Source: Saccoglossus kowalevskii (lineage: Eukaryota; Hemichordata; Enteropneusta; Harrimaniidae). Taken from it: DNA of 37,509 nucleotides. The translations under genes were made by a program, and so were the position numbers. The DNA lies in assembly GCF_000003605.2 (NCBI RefSeq), contig NW_003133383.1, positions 1-37,509 of the forward strand, in the 5' to 3' direction. The notes beneath the pieces are model-generated. The model searched no databases, had not been told where the DNA came from, and was given only the letters and a program-made list of their open reading frames with translations. Below are positions 18,362 to 37,509 of the stretch, piece after piece (positions within the stretch are counted from its first letter, which is position 1; the number at the start of each line of letters is the position of its first letter).

Positions 18362-18730
18362 CTATTTTCGTAATTTCTTTTCATTCACAAAAAAATTAAA
18401 GATTTTTTTTTTTTTTACTAACTCTTGGATGTTATTTTGTGATTTATCTAATAAAATTAATTGTTTTGCATTTAACCAATTATATTGTATAGTTTGTTGA
18501 TGTTTCTTTATATGTAGCCAGTATTTTGTCTGTATTTGTGCACTCAGGCCGAGAAAACGTGGATATTGTCCCACCTCTGCTCTCGGTGCCCGGGCCTTGC
18601 TGCTGGACTTGTCAAATGTCTTATTATTTTTTTCTGTTGTTCTATCATCACATTTAATATTGTTTTGAATATATAGTGTCAAGATTCCTGGCCCATAAGT
18701 TAAATTGGGTTTGATAAAAACGGTTATCAC
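18362..18730 (-). pseudogene. LINE ORF2 fragment on the minus strand
   Basis: The minus-strand frame contains AEVGQYPRFLGLS and IQTKYWLHI, matching the E-x-G-x-x-P...KYW block that lies between the RT domain and the C-terminal knuckle in CR1/L2-type elements. It could be part of the same old insertion as 16463-17040 (same strand, correct order) or a separate copy. Confidence 0.55.
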
Positions 18731-19019
18731 CGAGAATAAGAAATGACAGATAACGGCCCGGAAAGTGTGTTTTTTTGTTTTGTTTTTTTGTCATAAAAAC
18801 GACAAAACTTGCTCTTTCACTCACTCACTTGTTTTTTATTTTATTTTAATTGTTATAAACCTGGCGAGAAATTATATATTGGACACAGTTTACTGAAGTA
18901 TGAGAAACTAACATTTATTATTTTCTTCGTATCGAAATGAAACATAAAAAGAGGATAAAGGAAGTCGACTCCGTAACAACGCCTCAAGTCATTGACCTTT
19001 ATACGCACATGCTATGACC

Positions 19020-19500
19020 GCAATTTGTTTATTTACGTCACGTTGTCACATTTAATATTCATGAGGTTTTTCATGCTGAATCATTCAAATTCTCTGAAAT
19101 TTGCGTTGTTTTTGAATTTCTTATCTGTCACTGACTCGAAACCACGCCCTCAACACCTGACGCCATTGTGTTGTGAATCATCCGGGTACTTCCTGGTGAC
19201 CTCGTTCCTGATTGGTCAGTTTATTCGCTCAACGTGGTCCTCGTTCGTTTCGTGGTCATTCTGTAAGACGTTATCTGATTGGTGGAACTATGATCCTCTT
19301 CCATGGATATTGTGAATTATTATGATCGGAAAAAGTGAAAATATGGCTTATATACCACAAATCCATTTTTTTGCTCACAGCGGAGGGTAAAGCAATTTCA
19401 TGAGAACACGCGACACTCAGAGTACTCGTTATTTTCAAAACCATGGCTGATCTTCGTTGACCAATCACAGTTGGAGTTTTATAAGTGCAAATTAGTCTCG
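19020..19500 (+). promoter_or_regulatory. Probable CHD promoter
   Basis: This is a non-repetitive stretch upstream of the first splice-donor candidate. It has a CRE-like tacgtcac at 19034, inverted CCAAT boxes (gattgg) at 19210-19215 and 19277-19282, a direct ccaatcac at 19461-19468, and a TATA-like tttataag at 19478-19485. The clustering of CCAAT motifs suggests NF-Y type control. The transcription start is inferred to be near 19510; it is not shown. Confidence 0.4.
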
Positions 19501-19504
19501 CACG

Positions 19505-19595
19505 CTACAGAATGATCGGGTGTAAAGCATTCGGCCGCCCAAACTCTGCAAAATTCTCGGCTGGATTTTTCTGCTTTTCGCCCGACCATACAACA
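19505..19595 (+). other. Candidate non-coding first exon of the CHD gene
   Basis: The stretch ends at a strong donor (aca|gtaagt, GT at 19596) just downstream of the CCAAT/TATA cluster. Vertebrate CHD7 and CHD8 also have non-coding first exons. An alternative donor is gtgagt at 19916. The start is a guess. Confidence 0.3.
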
Positions 19596-21110
19596 GTAAG
19601 TAGTTATTTTATGTGGCTAAATATGACAGAGTTTTGGTTCCCGGGCTGTATATTAACATGTGTGTCAATTTGAGGGGTACCCGGTAGGGACATGTCGTAT
19701 TTTCAAGGGTTTTTCATTCGGCTAATTTCGTTCAAAATCACTCTGCTCATTGCACGTTGTGTGCCGTGTAAAACTTTTCTCTCATTGTTCTCTTTGCGCA
19801 CTGTCCGACAAAGACCCTACCGTTTCTCGGCAATCTGGATAATTTTATATTGGTTAACTTTGTCTCCAGTTACCATTATTCTTACACAGTGTGAACTTGA
19901 ACCCGACCAGAACACGTGAGTGCATAAATAATATAAATACATCGCGTATCATGTACATTGTCGGACGTTTATAAAAGACTCAACATGGTTGCCTCCATAG
20001 CCCGTTTTCTTTGTTCTACCAAATTACGTGGTGGTACTGTTGCTTTGTTCCTAAACCGCGTTCTTCATAGTGCTGTGTTGTGTTTCGGAGAGGTGGTGAA
20101 CATGTTTTGAATGGGATCTGTTGTCCCGGGAAGCCATGTTGTTAGACCGATTTTGAGTTTGTTTTGTTTTGAAATTTCTGGTATGATTACATAACATTTT
20201 CATGAGCACGTTTTGTGACCGAAGGCAATATTTCTCTACTAAGTTTGTTTGATAGTTGGTAATGCTTGTTGAACACCTGTGAAACTTAAATTTTTCTGGT
20301 ATAGCTTGAAGTTGCACTCTGGGATACTGCAATAAATTTATTGCCCTATTAATTTTATTATTGTCATTTTAGTCTAGTATTTGACATATTTGATATTACA
20401 GTATATACTTATTGGGTGATTATGAGCATTAATATCAATATGAAAGAGCTAATGTCAGGCAAATATTTTTGCACGAAGGCATGACCGACTATATCTGGCT
20501 TGTAATATTTTTATTTCATTCCACTCAGATGATGTACATGAATTTTACTCTCCAAAACAGTCTCCTGCATTACCAGTTAATAAAATCTAGAGGAACTTTT
20601 GCAGTTCCCTGTCATTTTGAGCATGTGATCTCTGCATAGCAACGGCCATGCAGAATACCCTTAGATGCTCTTATTCTAAACACTGTTTCGAATTTGTGTG
20701 AAAGCAAAGCCATCTAATGTGAATATATGCAACATAGTGGTGATAAATGTATGAAAAACACGAAATATGTTGCTGTTCGATGTTGATTTGAATTACTGTG
20801 GGCATTCCTAATTCTCAAATTTTTGTGAATCTGTTCCAGTCGGAGGAGTCTAAGAAATTTATTATTACAAAATATGGTTGCCACAGGACCGAGATGCTAC
20901 TGAAGAAGATCAAAATTTAAGTCGAAATACAACTTGTCATATAATTCATACCAAATTGTACAACAAAATGTGCGAAGTACTAGTTCATAAATTTATTTTA
21001 ATCTTAGGTGGTGATAAGTTGGAAGTCGTCTCAAAATTTGAACAAGAAGTATTGACCTTTTTCTGCAAGGACTAATTAATTTTTTGTGTATGGCTCTATG
21101 TACATTACAG
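19596..21110 (+). other. Probable 5' UTR intron of the CHD gene
   Basis: If the first exon ends at 19595, this 1.5 kb intron ends at tacattacag (21101-21110). Nothing coding or repetitive is recognised. A short open frame at 20878-21075 carries no recognisable protein. Confidence 0.35.
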
Positions 21111-21234
21111 GTTGTGTGAACTGAAGAGTGGATATATAAAGATGGACTTCGATGCTTTTTACTGGACTTTCAGTTTCATGTTAGTGTAGTTGGAAATGCA
21201 AATATTTTAGTTGTAAAATTATAAATCATTGAAA
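21111..21234 (+). other. CHD 5' UTR, part of exon 2
   Basis: The sequence runs from the acceptor at 21110 to the start codon. It contains two short upstream ORFs in the same frame as the main ORF: 21142-21189 (ATG to TAG, 15 codons) and 21196-21210 (4 codons, ATGCAAATATTTTAG). Confidence 0.45.
21142..21189 (+). promoter_or_regulatory. Upstream ORF (15 codons) in the CHD 5' UTR
   Basis: ATG at 21142, peptide MDFDAFYWTFSFMLV, TAG at 21187-21189, 45 nt before the main start. The context aagATGg is good (A at -3, G at +4). A second, 4-codon uORF (21196-21210) follows. If transcribed, both could reduce translation of the main ORF. Confidence 0.4.
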
Positions 21235-37488
<16,254 letters not shown>

Positions 37489-37509
37489 TAGATCAACCCA
37501 GCTATTAAA

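Noticed and set aside
19512-19595. Short frame (MIGCKAFGRPN...FFCFSPDH) reminiscent of the start of a THAP zinc finger
   Set aside because: The second Cys of the C-x2-4-C pair is missing and the stretch is cut by the gtaagt donor with no matching next exon. It is better read as a non-coding first exon.

Overview
This is an intron-rich, AT-rich nuclear DNA segment from an animal. It carries parts of two protein-coding genes, both on the + strand: the 3' two-thirds of a Rab2 GTPase gene (coding exons 1325-7576) and the 5' half of a CHD6/7/8/9-class (kismet-class) chromatin remodeller (coding exons 21235-37464, continuing past the window). The proteins are very close to vertebrate sequences. The spacers are full of LINE fragments, MITEs and other repeats of the kind common in marine invertebrates. 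CHD residues are about equally close to vertebrate CHD7, CHD8 and CHD9, which suggests a single pre-duplication gene. A non-vertebrate deuterostome such as a hemichordate fits well, but a lophotrochozoan cannot be excluded.

Layout. 1-7576: Rab2 exons with large introns, including a full copy of a ~1.5 kb repeat and a 77-bp alternating purine-pyrimidine tract. 7577 to about 10000: likely Rab2 3' UTR and downstream DNA. About 10000-19000: intergenic, with a 281-bp-period tandem duplication, a 5'-truncated LINE bracketed by a 17-bp target-site duplication, several minus-strand LINE fragments, and a short fold-back element nested in one of them. About 19020-19595: probable CHD promoter and non-coding first exon. 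21111-23016: large second exon with uORFs, the start codon and a 594-codon Gln-rich N-terminus. 23017-28038: intron with a second copy of the 1.5 kb repeat, itself broken by a Tc1/mariner-type MITE. 28039-37464: nine further exons encoding a basic linker, two chromodomains and the first part of the SNF2 ATPase, up to just after motif III. Two runs of N (11834-12296 and 23638-24076) are assembly gaps.

The two genes do not form a pathway. Rab2 works in ER-Golgi and lysosomal traffic; the CHD protein works on nucleosomes. The main point of interest is their linkage. Same-strand Rab2 followed by CHD is also, from memory, the arrangement of human RAB2A-CHD7 and RAB2B-CHD8, so this window seems to show the unduplicated ancestral pair. 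I found no sign of a wholly new biological system. The other observations concern transposon history, a minus-strand coding-like fragment inside a Rab2 intron, and candidate regulatory sequences.
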